Both the position numbers and the translations under genes were made by a program. Of a stretch of DNA of 64,000 nt, positions 1 through 11,659 are shown piece after piece. Positions within the stretch are counted from its first letter, which is position 1; each line of letters opens with the position of its first letter. The notes below the pieces were generated by a model. The model did no database searches. It was not told the DNA's origin and saw nothing but the letters and a program-made list of their open reading frames with translations. Source of the DNA: Gnetum montanum (taxonomy: Eukaryota; Streptophyta; Gnetopsida; Gnetales; Gnetaceae); the NCBI GenBank assembly GCA_015680685.1, contig MNCI01009308.1, positions 3,996-67,995 on the forward strand. Direction: 5' to 3'.

Positions 1-180
1 GGAAATGAAGAGAGTGCCACCTCTTATTTATAGATATGGCGGCGGGACGCGATATCGCGTACGCGATATCGCAGGAGAAGACGCAATATCGCGTACGCGA
101 TATCGCATGGGATGCGATATTGCGACGGCCGCGATATCGCATACGTGATATCGCGGCCTAGTGTAAATCACGTCTCATCA
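1..180 (-). mobile_element. Ty3/gypsy LTR (family 1), 5' end, cut by window edge
   Basis: Read on the minus strand, this begins TGATGAGACG at position 180 and runs off the left edge. It has the same layout as the LTRs of elements A and B: terminal TGATGA, a U3 made of GATATCGCG palindromes, then a TATAAATA box (25-32 on this strand as TATTTATA). No polypurine tract lies next to it at 181, so it is a 5' LTR whose body lies outside the window, or a solo LTR. The perfect palindrome at 49-72 is one of the least decayed copies in the window. Confidence 0.8.
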
Positions 181-779
181 ACTATGAAACATAGCAAAGC
201 CAATTGACCCATCATGTTAGACAGAGCAAGGCTAATTGGTCCATCATTAAGCATCAAATTATGTTTTGTTGATCTTTCATTTCTAAACTTTCAATTAGGG
301 AAAATCACCCAAACTCCAACCACTAGATTAAAACTAACTCATCCATGAGCATCATCATTTCTATTATCTAATAAACAATTATATTTATCATCCACATCAC
401 CTTTGAAAGTAGGGTTGGTTGGGTTTTACCTTAGCATTTTTTTTATATTTTATGTTATTTGTGTAAAAGGATGGGAGTTGAAACAATTAGGCTGTGAAGT
501 AAAGCTTAGTGATAAAATGCAAATGTAAAAATATAAAACAAAGCATAATAGATTATAACGTACATATAAGAGAGATAAAATGGAAGCCATAAATTCACCA
601 AAAAAATAAAACCCATGGAAATGCCAATTTTAGCCATTTCAAAGGTGTTTTTGGCCTTCCCAAGCCCAAATATGGACATGGGGTACCGTTTTCTACTTGG
701 GAAGCAAGAAAATAATAACTTTTGAAGCATTGTTTGGCTCTAAAAAGTTGAAGTATGAGAGATTGTAGCTTACAGACTA
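181..779. other. Intergenic, nothing recognised
   Basis: AT-rich sequence after the left-edge LTR. Two overlapping minus-strand reading frames at 506-942 have no recognisable domain and unremarkable composition; I do not regard them as genes. Confidence 0.5.
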
Positions 780-1820
780 CATCTCTTACAGTTATAATGA
801 ATCCTTGCCTCAAATTGGGAAATGAAGATTTCAACATGAATTTTTGCTGGTGTTTCATTGGTCCATTTTTGTTGATGTTTGGAGGATTGATCCAAGAGTC
901 ATCAACAAAGAATACAAAACACCATTGTAGGTCCATCACCAACGTTCCCTTTCAGCACTTGATCTAGTAGTATTGAACCATGCCCAAGAGTGCTTGTGAT
1001 GATGGGAGAAGGTTATGATGGTGAAACAATAGTGAGGTTGTGTGGAAATGGTTATGAAGGATTACAATGCATTCCAAGCATTGACATCATGGCTACAATG
1101 TGGCATAGACATATTGGTCAATCCATTTGGACTTCACACTTCGTGTTTTGAAGTGTGGTTTACTCAGTAGATGCATTTGAGGAACCAACACCTCGCTCCA
1201 AGGTTAGTTCAGCCATTAGGATCCTCCCTTTGTGTGTTTGGAGCCATTAATATGTTCTTTAGGCTTCATTGGTCACTCCAATTCTTGGAAATTTACTTTG
1301 CCTTCTTTTTTCTTATGGGGCGAAGCCTTCATTGGGTTTCTTTTCCAAAGATGATTTTAATTTGGTCTTCCCATCGAGTGAGATGTGTTACATTTGATGG
1401 AATACATGGTTTTCCATTGAATTAAGTGTGTTACATTCAATGGACTTGATGATGGAGCATGATGAAGGGATGTCATATGGTCATAGTGCATGAGTGTTAA
1501 ACATTAGTCAACATTGTCACCCAAGGTAAGGGAGGTTATAATTAGGATACAAGATTAGGCTTAAGGGAATCGTAATGAAAATGATATGAAACAAATACTC
1601 TTGACATGAAAGTACAAACTCACCAAATCATGCACATCGATGTTATGTGGTGGCTTGTTGCTATGATGAGTGGTACCTCCACGATGAATTTAGGCTTCAT
1701 CCTACAAACATAACTCCAAGAGAACAAGAAAATCAAATAAGAAAAATAATGTTGTTACAATGAAATACATAAGGTCATGTAGAATAGTCAACAAACTTAG
1801 TTACCAAAGGTCACACACAT

Positions 1821-1993
1821 TGCCAGTTTACAACCTTGACAGGTCGTGGTGCTAGTTTAAGGTCTTAGTAGACTATATTGCTAGTTTAAATTCTTGGCAG
1901 ACTGTGTTACTAGTTTAAGGTCTCAGTAGGCTATCTTGCTAATTTAAGACCTTGGTAGGCCATGTTGCTAGTTCAAGGTCTTAGTAGGCTATG
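1821..1993. repeat. 29-bp tandem repeat, about six units
   Basis: About six successive units of 29-30 bp with the pattern GCTAGTTTAAGG-TCTTAGTAGGC-TATGTT. Units differ by several substitutions each, many of them C/T or G/A. Single units of the same motif recur at about 2545-2590, 2860-2885, 3030-3125, 56505-56550 and 57695-57740, so the motif belongs to the host element's 3' non-coding part. Confidence 0.8.
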
Positions 1994-2039
1994 GAAAGCA
2001 GGCTCACTTGTTAATTGTTGTCAACTACATGTATTATGA

Positions 2040-2243
2040 CTTTAGATAGAAATGACTAACTAGATTGGCCAACTCATTCCCATCCATATCTACTATTCAA
2101 TAGTGCCTATTTCCATAGGCCTTGGTGATCAAGAGAGATCCTTCCTAGTAGGGTAAGAATTTGTTTGCATGCTTGAGAACAACCTTGAGAACTAGGTCTC
2201 CTTCCTTGATCTTATGCTTGTTGAGGTTATGGGGATGCTGTGG
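2040..2243 (-). pseudogene. Integrase C-terminal relic (Tat-type Ty3/gypsy)
   Basis: The minus-strand translation gives the end of a plant Ty3/gypsy integrase: a KIKEGDLVLKVV segment (usual family form: F..GDLVLRRV), then EGSLLITKAYGN and MDGNELANLVSHFYLK, matching the family pattern WEGPY.I.K.Y..G.Y.L...G.....WN...LK. At least two in-frame stops interrupt it. The same segment is seen at 18230-18380 on the other strand. Confidence 0.7.
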
Positions 2244-3278
2244 TGTCCATACTCTAATCTTGCATATTCATAATAAGCACATTAAGTAGAACTTGGGTAA
2301 AATAAGTAAATAATGCTTAAAATGATATAAAATACCTTAGTAAATATGCAAACACATGCTATCCTAGTGTTAATCAAAATGAGAACAAGGAAAACTAAGG
2401 CTATAACATATACGTGAAGATAAATTAGATGGAATGAAGGCCAAACAAAGTTAAATGAATGTCAAAACAAGTTGATACAACACAATAACATGGAAATTAA
2501 TGTCAAATATGGAAAACAAGATTACACTAGGTAAGTTTTAGGCCCTAGCAGGCCATGTTGTTAGTTTATGGGCTTGGCAAGCCATGGCTACATGATGTCA
2601 AATGATGGTCAAAGATGGTCAATGATGGCTACACGAATAAAAGGCTAGATAGAAGGCAATAGAAGCTATAATAGTAAAAACAAAGATAAATGTGATGAAA
2701 CTAAATGCTAGATGAGGTCAATTGATAATAAAGGCCAACAACGCAAAACAAGATCAAAACAAGTCAAAACTTCATGAAACAAGGCCAAATCCATCAAAAT
2801 GAAATACATGTGATAAAACTTGGGTAATACTAATCAAATAGGGTTAGATTTTGCCAATTTTAGGCCTTAATGGGCCATGGAGTGGGACCATAGGGTTGTC
2901 AAGAGAGTTTGGGCATATGAGGGGTTCATTTCAAGGCTATTTTAAAGCAAATTTGGCATTTTTTCTTGTGAATATGATGGGCCCTCTTGGTGACTACGTT
3001 GGCCCAATGTAGCCATGAATTCTCTAGTTTTAGGCCCTTGTAGTCCATGGAATTTCCAATTTTAGGCCTTAGCAGGCTGTGCTACTATCTTAAGGCCTTG
3101 ACAGACCATATTGTCAGTTAAAGGTCTTACTGAATGATGGTTCATATGTTGTCTAGCAAGTATGGGATGCTCTCGAAAGAGCATATAAGGCTAGAGCCAA
3201 TAGTGAAACATGATATAATGTTGTAAAGGTAAACAAACAATTAGCAAAGAAATGGATGAGAAGTTTACCAAAAACTTA

Positions 3279-3905
3279 CTATTTGATCTTTGAGAGATCA
3301 AGGAATTCTTTTGGCATGATTCTATGGTCACCGCTTCTCTTATTTAGCATGGAAACTTGTAGGCATTTTTGTTGATTATTCCATGTTGTAGAGTTGGCAT
3401 TATTCACATCATTGTTGGTCTCATCTTGGTTGGCCCTAGTATAAGTGTTGGGAGTTTCCTCTTGAAACTCTACCTCTAAACCTTGATTGATGTTGACATA
3501 GTTAACTAAGGGCAATATCACATTATCCCCATGGATCACAATTTTTCCACCATTGTATGGTAAGTGAATTTTCTAATTTATAGCAGATGAAATCCCCAAA
3601 GCTTCACTAATCATGATCTCCCTAGGATCAAGTTAAACCTAAGTGTCTCGTCAACTATTATGAAGTTGGTGAATGTGGGAAACTATTCCCTAGATACGAA
3701 ATCCAAGGAGATGAACTTCCCACTACTACTTGTGAGCCATTAAATGACTTGAGTGCTGAGGTAGTGGTTTCTTGGATGTTCTCAGTTAGACCTAGCTTGT
3801 CAATAATGGAAAATGGTACCACGTTAGTTGTTGCCCATCATCTATGTGAGTGCGGTGAACCTTATATTTGCCAACACATATAGTAGTTTAGCATTGTTGA
3901 TTTTG
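3279..3905 (-). pseudogene. Retroviral-type aspartic protease relic (Tat-type)
   Basis: The minus strand carries the C-terminal half of a Tat/Ogre-type protease region, including LPYNGGKIVIHGDN (family: FPYNG..V.I.GD) near 3525-3575. Upstream, 3900-3600 holds matching but frame-shifted sequence (LLILNIILGRS-like, corresponding to the conserved LLGRPW). The open stretch at 3279-3539 (86 codons) continues into acidic, Asn-rich linker sequence. The D[ST]G active site is not readable. Confidence 0.55.
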
Positions 3906-3920
3906 ATCATTATTGATTTT

Positions 3921-5408
3921 GGTGTCTTCTCATATCATTTCATTCCACAAATATATATGCCATTTCAATATATAAGATCAATGACGACACATGAACAAAT
4001 CTTATAATCACAAATGGATGTGCATTGGTAATCAATCGAAGTTTCATGCCCCTCATAATTATAGAATGAAAAATCAATTAGATTAGCAAATGGGCATCTC
4101 TTTCTATAAATGGGAGTGGAAAAATCAAAATAAATCAATATAAAAATTGAATTAAATTTCATCAACATGAACAAAATAGAATAGTCATATCCACCCACAT
4201 TGGTAGATAAGTTTGCCAATATTTTTCATCTAAGAGCTTAGTTAGAGTAGAAAATCAAATATAGAAATTTTGGTTTTCTGTTAAGGTTATAATTAGTAAT
4301 AAACAATATAGTAAACTAAAAAAATCAATAAAAATATAACACTATTTATTAAATTAAATGTTTGATCTAATTTTGACTGACTTCAATATTACATTGCGAT
4401 ATATTATAGATTTCTTAATCTATGCTCACAACAACAAAATAGGTAGCATTCTTGCTTAGGAAAAATGCACATTATTGTTATGGCCTTCTATATGAAATTT
4501 CCCCACTAATCAACATAAGGCTTATCTTCCAATTTGTTTATTCCCTTTTGCAAAGCATTGATAATATATTTTCCATAAAGGTAAGCAAGAATTTTAGTTT
4601 TATATTTTTCACTTGTGATTGGAAATTGTTTCTACAAAATTTCAACCAAAATTTTGATTTTTTGCAAAATTTGGTGAGATGTGGTTATTTTTAGAACTTT
4701 AGTTACTATCATTTGTAAAATTATATCTTGTTGCTGAAAGTACTTTTGCGCAAATTTTATATTCTAGTGATGTACAGAAACTGCATAACAAGCAAAAATA
4801 ATAAACCAAATTCTTATTTTTAAGGATGAGAAGAATTATCTATGAAGCTAGTTTCTTATGTTTAATCTTTTCATATGTGTCGAGCATAATTTTTTAGACT
4901 ACCAAATAGTGTGTTTCATGCCATGAACCACTTTAAAACCTATTAAGTAATGTAAATCTTGAGACTCTCTTGATTTTTTTTCCCTAATATAACCTTAATT
5001 TATTTTTTAAATTAAATTTATATGATAATTTACAATTTCAAAGCAATTGATACATTATCGAAGTTAACATTTTTTATCAATGTGACTAATAATTTTCTTA
5101 ATGCTGGTTTCACCTTAAACATGAGGATAGTAAGAATATAGTAATGATGATTACATTCCTAATAAGAATATTAAAAATAATTTTTTTCTTTTTTATTATG
5201 TTAGATAATTTATTTGAAAGGGATTAAGCACATGAAGATATGCCTAACTTTTTTGTTATTTATCTTATGACATCTTTTATTTGATATTACAATATGCATG
5301 TTTTACATGCTTTGATTATTTTACAACTAATGTACCTTCATATGTTACTTCTAGCATTTCCCAAATTTATTTAACAATTTTTCTACCATCTACTCTATCA
5401 AATTAAGA
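3921..5408. other. AT-rich intergenic, no gene seen
   Basis: No coding signal. The one notable item is 4227-4274, a diverged inverted copy of a segment of the methyltransferase upstream region (50968-51021 and its partner near 58135-58185). Confidence 0.5.
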
Positions 5409-5591
5409 TTACTCAAAGCACAATAAACATAATTTTCCTTCTTTCAAATCAAACATGAACTTATATTTTTCATCTTGTGTCCATTTGCTTCTTAGCTTGG
5501 TAGCTATTATGATGTTATCAATGGGTCGTATGTATCCTTCAAGAATTGACTCATAGACCTCGAACTTCATGGATTTGAAGAATCCTTGCAT
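5409..5591 (-). pseudogene. Ty1/copia-like gag fragment
   Basis: A 60-codon minus-strand frame contains a motif like the start of copia Gag: KFEVYESILEGYIRPID, then a short spacer and an FDLKEG-like end (family: W...M...L...LW..V..GY..P). It lies about 160 bp downstream, in element sense, of a primer-binding site at 5751-5762, the expected order. The start is disturbed by a duplicated assembly join at 5666. Confidence 0.5.
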
Positions 5592-5750
5592 TCTACCTTC
5601 TAGTACGTGAAGTCAATCCCATCGAACATTGGTGGCTTAGTGTATGATGTCCCTTCCATTGTTCANACATCGAACATTGGTGGCTTAGTGTATGATGTCC
5701 CTTCCATTGTTCGCTTTTGAGATGTTAAGCTTTGAACTTGAGAGTATCAA

Positions 5751-5762
5751 GCTTTGATACCA
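5751..5762 (-). other. Primer-binding site, initiator tRNA-Met type
   Basis: On the minus strand TGGTATCAAAGC, differing at one position from the TGGTATCAGAGC complement of plant initiator tRNA-Met used by most Ty1/copia elements. Two bases separate it from the LTR end (TCCTCA). Confidence 0.65.
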
Positions 5763-5764
5763 CT

Positions 5765-6620
5765 TGAGGATTAAAAAATTAGAAGGAAAATTGAATAATT
5801 TTTCCAATTTGAACAACCACGATAACCAAACAAAATCACACACAATTTTTATGTGCTTCCCCAACTTGGGTACATCCACACCTGTAGGGTAGAATCCTTG
5901 CATACCTCTAGACTTTGTTCCTTCAAAAAGTGATTTATAGGACACCACAACCTTTATAATGTTTGAGCTTCACTCAGGGTGATTCCTCATTCCACAAACA
6001 CTCAACCTTGTAAGATAGCAACAAGATCAAAATTTGGTTTCAAGGATCCCACAACATTTACAACAATGTGAGCTTTGCATAGAGTATTTTATCATTGCAA
6101 ATATATTTAATCCTACAAGGTTCCAACAAGCTCAACAAAGATGCCTTCTTTCAAGAAGCACATCAATCTCATAAGGCTACAAATAAATATAAGAAATCAA
6201 GGAGAGAACGTAACTAGCTTTTCAAATTTCTTGCGCTTAGGCACACATACAATAATTCACAAATGATGAAGAAAACTAATTCACTTAATGTAGAAAATGA
6301 TAGATATTTCTATGAATAGTGCTTATTTGTTTCCCAAGAATTTCACTTTCTTATAGCCTTTTACTTTTCAAAAACTCCTTGAAATTCATGCAACAACTAG
6401 GAAAAAACTAATTAGAACATTCCATTTGAGCTTGGGATGACTCTCTAAAAATAGCTCATATTTAGAGGGGACATCCCATAGAAAATTAGGATGTCTCACT
6501 TAGGACTTCCCAAATGGGATGTCCTAGATGGGACATCCTAGCAACAAATGGAACATCTAGTCTACAACTGTATTTTGAACTATAGGAAATTTTTTTTGAT
6601 ATTTTATACATCTTAGTAGA
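5765..6620 (-). mobile_element. Ty1/copia-like LTR, minus strand, outer end uncertain
   Basis: Sequence on the LTR side of the primer-binding site. It resembles the LTR at 22452-23344 in a stretch with repeated ACATCTC/GACATC motifs followed by a GATCTT-GAACACC block. The inner end (5765) is set by the PBS; the outer end is an estimate from that resemblance. No target duplication was identified. Confidence 0.4.
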
Positions 6621-6889
6621 TCTTAGAACACCTTCTTTTGGCTTGTAGACTTCATTTTCTAATTGATAATTTGTGTCATCTCATATCGACATCATAGTTC
6701 TCTTTTTATCATCCCAGCTCTTATCTCAACAACTCATATCTCATTTTGATACCATGAAGATCTTATTTCAATCATCATGAAGACATTTTCCTTACACTAA
6801 TAAGCTTTTATCCTAATCTTGTCATCTTTTTCTTTCTTAGCCCTCCAAGATTGCAAGCATATTTTCACGTTCTTCATTTTCTAAGGTTT

Positions 6890-7473
6890 TGACATACCAA
6901 AGGTCACCACAAACCATATCCATGTAGTTAATAGCTTTCCCAATTCAGAATAACACAAACATAGATCCTAAATTTTCCAATGAACATGTCAACATTTTTA
7001 ACAATGTATCCAAAAGTTATGAGGCCATCATGAACTTTGACAAAGCTCCAATTGCACATGGACTTAGTGCTTCTATCATCATAACACTTTCCTCTAGTGA
7101 GATCTAACCTTCTAATTGTCATTTTAAATTTTAATGTACAAATAATATAGTAGATTACAAAGGGTTAATCAGAGGTTTGATGATAGCTCGCAATTGTGGG
7201 TTCACATGTTCAATCATAAAGGGTGATTCTCAATTAGTGGTCAACCAAGTGACTAAAGTTTATGCATGTAAAACAAAACATCCACTACCTTACTATGACT
7301 TAGCCAAAACATTAATTTACTAGTTTACATATATTAATATCCAACGCATTCCCTAAGTCAAGAATACCTTAGTTGATGCCATTACCACATGAGCCTTAAG
7401 TTACCTTCCATGATGGAAAATTGTGCTCTTTCCATCATGCAAAAAACTTAAGGTAATTCCATTGCAACCCTTA
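6890..7473 (+). pseudogene. RNase H relic of a Tat-type Ty3/gypsy element (5' part)
   Basis: Broken plus-strand frames give the ribonuclease H pattern of Tat elements: CTNNIVDYKGLIRGL (family CTNN.AEYEAL..GL), then IIKGDSQLVVNQVTKVYACK near 7215-7270 (family V.GDSQLV.NQ) and a degraded NTLVDAI. Element A interrupts it at 7473/7479; the integrase continues at 17057. The closest relative in the window is 52480-53358. Confidence 0.75.
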
Positions 7474-7478
7474 ACAAT
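7474..7478 (+). repeat. Target-site duplication of element A (left), ACAAT
   Basis: Five bases identical to 17052-17056, directly flanking the two LTRs. Confidence 0.9.
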
Positions 7479-8082
7479 TGATGAACTACGATATCATGTA
7501 CGTGATATCACAGCCACCACGCGATGTCGCATATGTGATATCGCGTCCTGCCTCATCTTCTATAAATAAGAGGCAGCGCCCTTGGTCCCAAGGTAGTTAG
7601 ACTTAGACCCTTAGCCAGATTCTTACAGTTTTGTTATTCCAGAGTTAGAATTATTTCTATGTGCCTGCAGTAGGATTCATAGAGTNGTGTAGTGCTTGGT
7701 AACCTAGTAATGATTAGCGTTTGGTAATCCCAGCAGCGTTGCACTAGTTCAAGATGTGTACAACAAGTGGGAACAAATACTGGTGTTAGGAACATTTAGA
7801 ACTTAGTTAATGAATAGTTAATGTAAGTTAGCACTTAGTTCTCTTTCCCTCTCCTTTATTAGCAAAATACATAAAAAACACAAAAGCCATAAAAATCATA
7901 TACCTCAAGCTTACTTAACCATACAACCATGACAATACAAGTAAGTTTGGGAAGACAATGATTTATTAACCTTGATTGTTCCATTAAGGCGTGTAAGCAC
8001 TTAGTCCTTGGAGTTCAATCGGATCATGCATGAAATGCTCGTATTTATATGGTTGAGTGTAGGGGTACCTCGCCACTCATCA
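7479..8082 (+). repeat. 5' LTR of element A
   Basis: Starts TGATGAAC and ends CTCATCA. It is 604 bp against 797 bp for the 3' LTR; the difference of about 193 bp falls exactly at the single N at 7686, so this is probably missing assembly sequence, not biology. TATA box TATAAATA at 7561-7568. Confidence 0.9.
7561..7568 (+). promoter_or_regulatory. LTR TATA box (element A)
   Basis: TATAAATA followed by AGAGGC, conserved at the same place in all family 1 LTRs here (16323, 23941, 29969; minus strand at 25 and 57408). It marks the U3/R promoter. Confidence 0.6.
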
Positions 8083-8083
8083 T

Positions 8084-8100
8084 TGGCACCGTTGCTAGGG
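8084..8100 (+). other. Primer-binding site, tRNA-Asp(GTC) type
   Basis: TGGCACCGTTGCTAGGG starts one base after the LTR. It matches 14 of 17 bases of the complement of the plant tRNA-Asp 3' end; the three changes are transitions. Confidence 0.8.
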
Positions 8101-8299
8101 ACTTAGTTGTTTGTGCGCTGCGTAGAACATAGGAAATCATTTATATCATTGGAATGTTAGAACGAACCCTTAGGTTTAATCAAAGGAAAACAAGACAATA
8201 GTACATTGCACACCGAACAAGACAAGATATCTTTTTCTTCGCATAAGAGCACTTCACCGCCTATGACTAACACAAGAGGCAGTCGACGCATAATAAACA

Positions 8300-10165
8300 T
8301 AACCAGAATCTGCCAATTCCTCAACAATTTCGTGTGGTATATACTCATCCCGATGAGTATGTATCCAATTTCACCTTTATTCTCTACTAAGATGAACAAC
8401 TACATTGGAGAGACTTGGAGGTTAACATAGTGTTGCCTCCGGACCGATCAGTTCCCAACATGCTCCTTCGTGCTCTCACATGAATAGGCATGCCACTTTT
8501 ATATGCAGAATATGTTGGATGTGATCATGACTCAAGGGACTATCATTGCAAAGAAGCACAACGTTAAAGGGACTTGTGACAGGAGAGATACCATACATCT
8601 TTGAAGGGTAAATGACCCCATGACACTCTGCACGTTTTGAACGAAATTGAGGATGGTGAACCTACTTCAACAGGTTCTCCACAAAATGATGTTCCTCCTC
8701 CTGACATTGGTCAAGAGGCGGTGTATCAAAACCTCCACTCTACTATTCACAAACTAGTTTTAAAACCCACGAACATGAAGTGTTCAATGAAGGAACACGA
8801 ACACATGATAAGGACAGACGTTCTAATCATGATCACGGTTGAGGCTGAGACCACCAAAGAGAAGGTAGAAAACACCATCATGGTGATGGTTCTCCTTCTT
8901 CTTCACCTTCATCATCACCTTCACCATTTCCTTTAGTGTCTGGATGTAGTCATAGGGAAACCAATCGTGAGGATAAGGGGAAATGAAGTGAAAAACATCA
9001 ATGAGACAGTCGAGAACGAGGATGGGGGCACTCTAAAGAATCAAGGCATAGAAGAAGGGAGAGTAGGGAACAACGTAGACACCATAGATGCTATGAACGA
9101 GATGATCACGAAGAACCCCTACTCGCAACTAGAAGCATGTTAGATATAATGGAGGCCGTAAGAGTTCCTACAAGACACCAAAAGGATAGTAGGATCAAGA
9201 GGTTAGACATGAACAACATCCCACGATTTGAAGGGGGATACAAAGCTGATCCTCAAAATCATTTACAAGCATTCCATGATGCATGTGCCTTGAAAAACAT
9301 AGAAAACGAATTGCAAAAACTGAAGTTTTTCCCAAGGACACTAGTGAAAGAAGCTGAAAGTTGGTACCAGTACTTACAACTGGAATCCATTCAGAGGTGG
9401 AGTACAATGTTAGAACTGTTCAATGATAAGTACCAAATGTACTCCTGAGTGTGTAACCTACGGAAGTAAATCCAAGGATGGAAGCAAGGAAATCATGAAC
9501 CCTTGGATGCTACCATGGGCTGCTATTACGCACTATTACATCATTTCCCTAGCCATGGTTATTCATAGTGGGATCAACTACGCCATCTCGTGGATGGACT
9601 TAGGCATGAAACAAGGGGAACCCTTGGGTCGTACGCTCAAGGAAGGTTATCGGAGCTTAGGTCTCATCAAATTCATAGACTACTAGAGCAAGTAGCCAAA
9701 GAAGAAGGTGAGCTATGAAAGAGAGAAAGTGCAGAAGAATACAACCGAGATCCTTCCCTCTGAAAAAGGAGAGTGATATTTTGTGAGGAGGAAGAAGAGT
9801 CACCACTCGAAGAGATGGTGAATAGGAAAACATTGCCTCTCCAAAAGTTAACATCAGAAGTATCAGCAAAGGTACACCAAATGTGGCACTCCCTAGATGG
9901 TAGGTTTGAAACTATTCTTAAAATTGTAGAGGAGTCTAGGGAGCGAGGTAGTGACCGCGACAAAAAGAAAAAGAGAGAAGTGGAAAATGCATGTCACAAG
10001 GGTAAGGACAAATTGGCCATCACAAAAGAGGTTGTGGATTCAGACACAGACAACGATAGTGGATGCGAGATATGCCAATACGACCATCCTAAGGGATGTT
10101 GCCCAATGATCTCACATCTACAAGAGTCTAGGGTGTATGCACTCAACCCACGACTAAATAAATAG
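8300..10165 (+). pseudogene. gag of element A (broken)
   Basis: Read in pieces, this parallels the better preserved gag of element B. An N-terminal part (about 8330-8540) has THPDEYVSNFTFIL and IVLPPDR. A His/Ser-rich linker follows. The capsid-like core at 9137-9448 contains PRFEGGYKADPQNHL and FPRTLVKEAESWYQYL, the conserved plant retrotransposon gag segment. The C-terminal frame 9773-10165 is Lys/Glu-rich and ends in a CEICQYDHPKGCC segment. A stop at 9446 and several frameshifts separate these. No CCHC knuckle is seen. Confidence 0.8.
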
Positions 10166-10869
10166 CAAGCACCCTGATGGCTACCTTATCCCCAAGGTAA
10201 CCCAAGGTAGTTCCACCAACCTTCAACATATTATCCAAGTGGAACTCCATCACAACCCATTGAGGAACATCAATAGTGGCAATACCCACCGTCATGGGTG
10301 ATGCCACCATTAAGGCAATAATACCCATACCAGCAACCTGACCCATATGGCTACTACGTGCAGCATCCAATCTCTCCACATGACTCTATCAGTCACATTA
10401 CACCACAACATCACTACCAAGCCTATGAGTATCATAGAACTCCTTCTCCTAGGGGAGATAACCCACAAATATACTATCCTTCAAATCCATCCATAGCTCT
10501 CACACCAATAGCTCCATTACCACCCACTCCAACAATGCAAGGGGAACTCCCTACTCAACCGCAACAACACAATGCCACAAGTGCTGTAAATACTCAACCC
10601 ACTATTGGTTCTAACAACCGTATGAAGAAAATACCTTTCCTCAGAACCAACAGTCCAACCAAGCCCTCACAACCACAAGCGGTTGAACCTCTGAACGCCT
10701 CCCCATCAAATAAAGCTTCAGAGCTCCCTTTGAACTAAACACCGAGCTCAACGCATACGGTTATGTTAACACATGCTGTTACTGACTAGATTAAGGTTGA
10801 CCACCTTCCCAAGAAATTCTCTAATCTTGGAAGCCCTCTAATCTAGCTCCAAATTACTAGGAATGGGCC

Positions 10870-11260
10870 ATGCAAAGCTCTTCTAGATTCAAGTTCTAGA
10901 GTCAAATTAATATCACAAGTAATATACAAAGCTTGGAACCTGCCTCCATTAAAGAAGAGCAATATTCACCTAGAGCTAATTGACCAGTCCATCACTGTTC
11001 CCTTAGGATTAGTGGAGGACATCGTCACCACTCTGTGTGGGTGGTTGTATCCAGCCGATTTCCTAGTGATACAAGTGAATAATGGTAAAGGGGACTTCCC
11101 AATAATAATGGGAAGGGCATGGCTAAGTACTATAGATGCATGCCTAGGAATCCATGATCTTTCCTTGGAAATATCTAAGGATAACACTTCTGGAAAGATC
11201 GAGAAGAAGAAGGTTTCATGCATCGCATATGATGATACATGGTGCAATTGCATGCAGAGA
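10870..11260 (+). pseudogene. Aspartic protease of element A, active site mutated
   Basis: The segment around the active site reads LLDSSSRVKLIS (aspartate codon at 10886), while element B has FDSGSEVKLIS. The family active site is D[ST]G; here Gly has become Ser through one G-to-A change (GGT to AGT). The C-terminal flap region follows as CGWLYPADFLVIQV and FPIIMGRAWLSTIDACLG (family: LLGR.WL), within an open stretch from 11012 to 11302. It would be inactive. Confidence 0.75.
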
Positions 11261-11659
11261 TCATGGGTTGTGCAAAGTTTAGCATTTCTTGCATGCAACT
11301 AGTGTGCACAAAACACTAACATACAAAAGTGCCTATATGTAGCAGCCACATGACAAGAAGACACCCAGTGGCTGATAGCTGATCAAGAGAGCAACTCACT
11401 AATGTGCATGGAACTAACTGAGGGAATAACTTGCGCTTACATTGAAAGCATAGATGCACTAAAGCAAGTCCGCTGCTAACTTCCAAGCCTTAACCTTGAA
11501 AAAATCAACTGGGGGAAGTTGAAAATTCCTGAAAAATTCAAACAAGAGCCCCTAGAATTGAAATCATTGCCCACCAATCTGGAATATATGACCATTGAAG
11601 ATGGAAAATCGGTAATCATTAATGCAAGACTTTCTTCCAAAAAAAAGGAATACTATTAA

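Larger units (their letters stand above)
780..3920 (-). mobile_element. Decayed Tat-type Ty3/gypsy element, minus strand
   Basis: On the minus strand the order is an aspartic-protease relic (3905-3279), a spacer, the end of an integrase (2243-2040), then a non-coding 3' part reaching about 780. RT, RNase H and the integrase core are missing or unreadable, so a large internal deletion is likely. The part from 780 to 3130 is related to 54740-57780, in the same orientation. Outer boundaries are approximate because no LTR or target duplication could be seen. Confidence 0.6.

Noticed and set aside
506-942. Two overlapping minus-strand frames
   Set aside because: No domain, low complexity, unsupported by a second copy.
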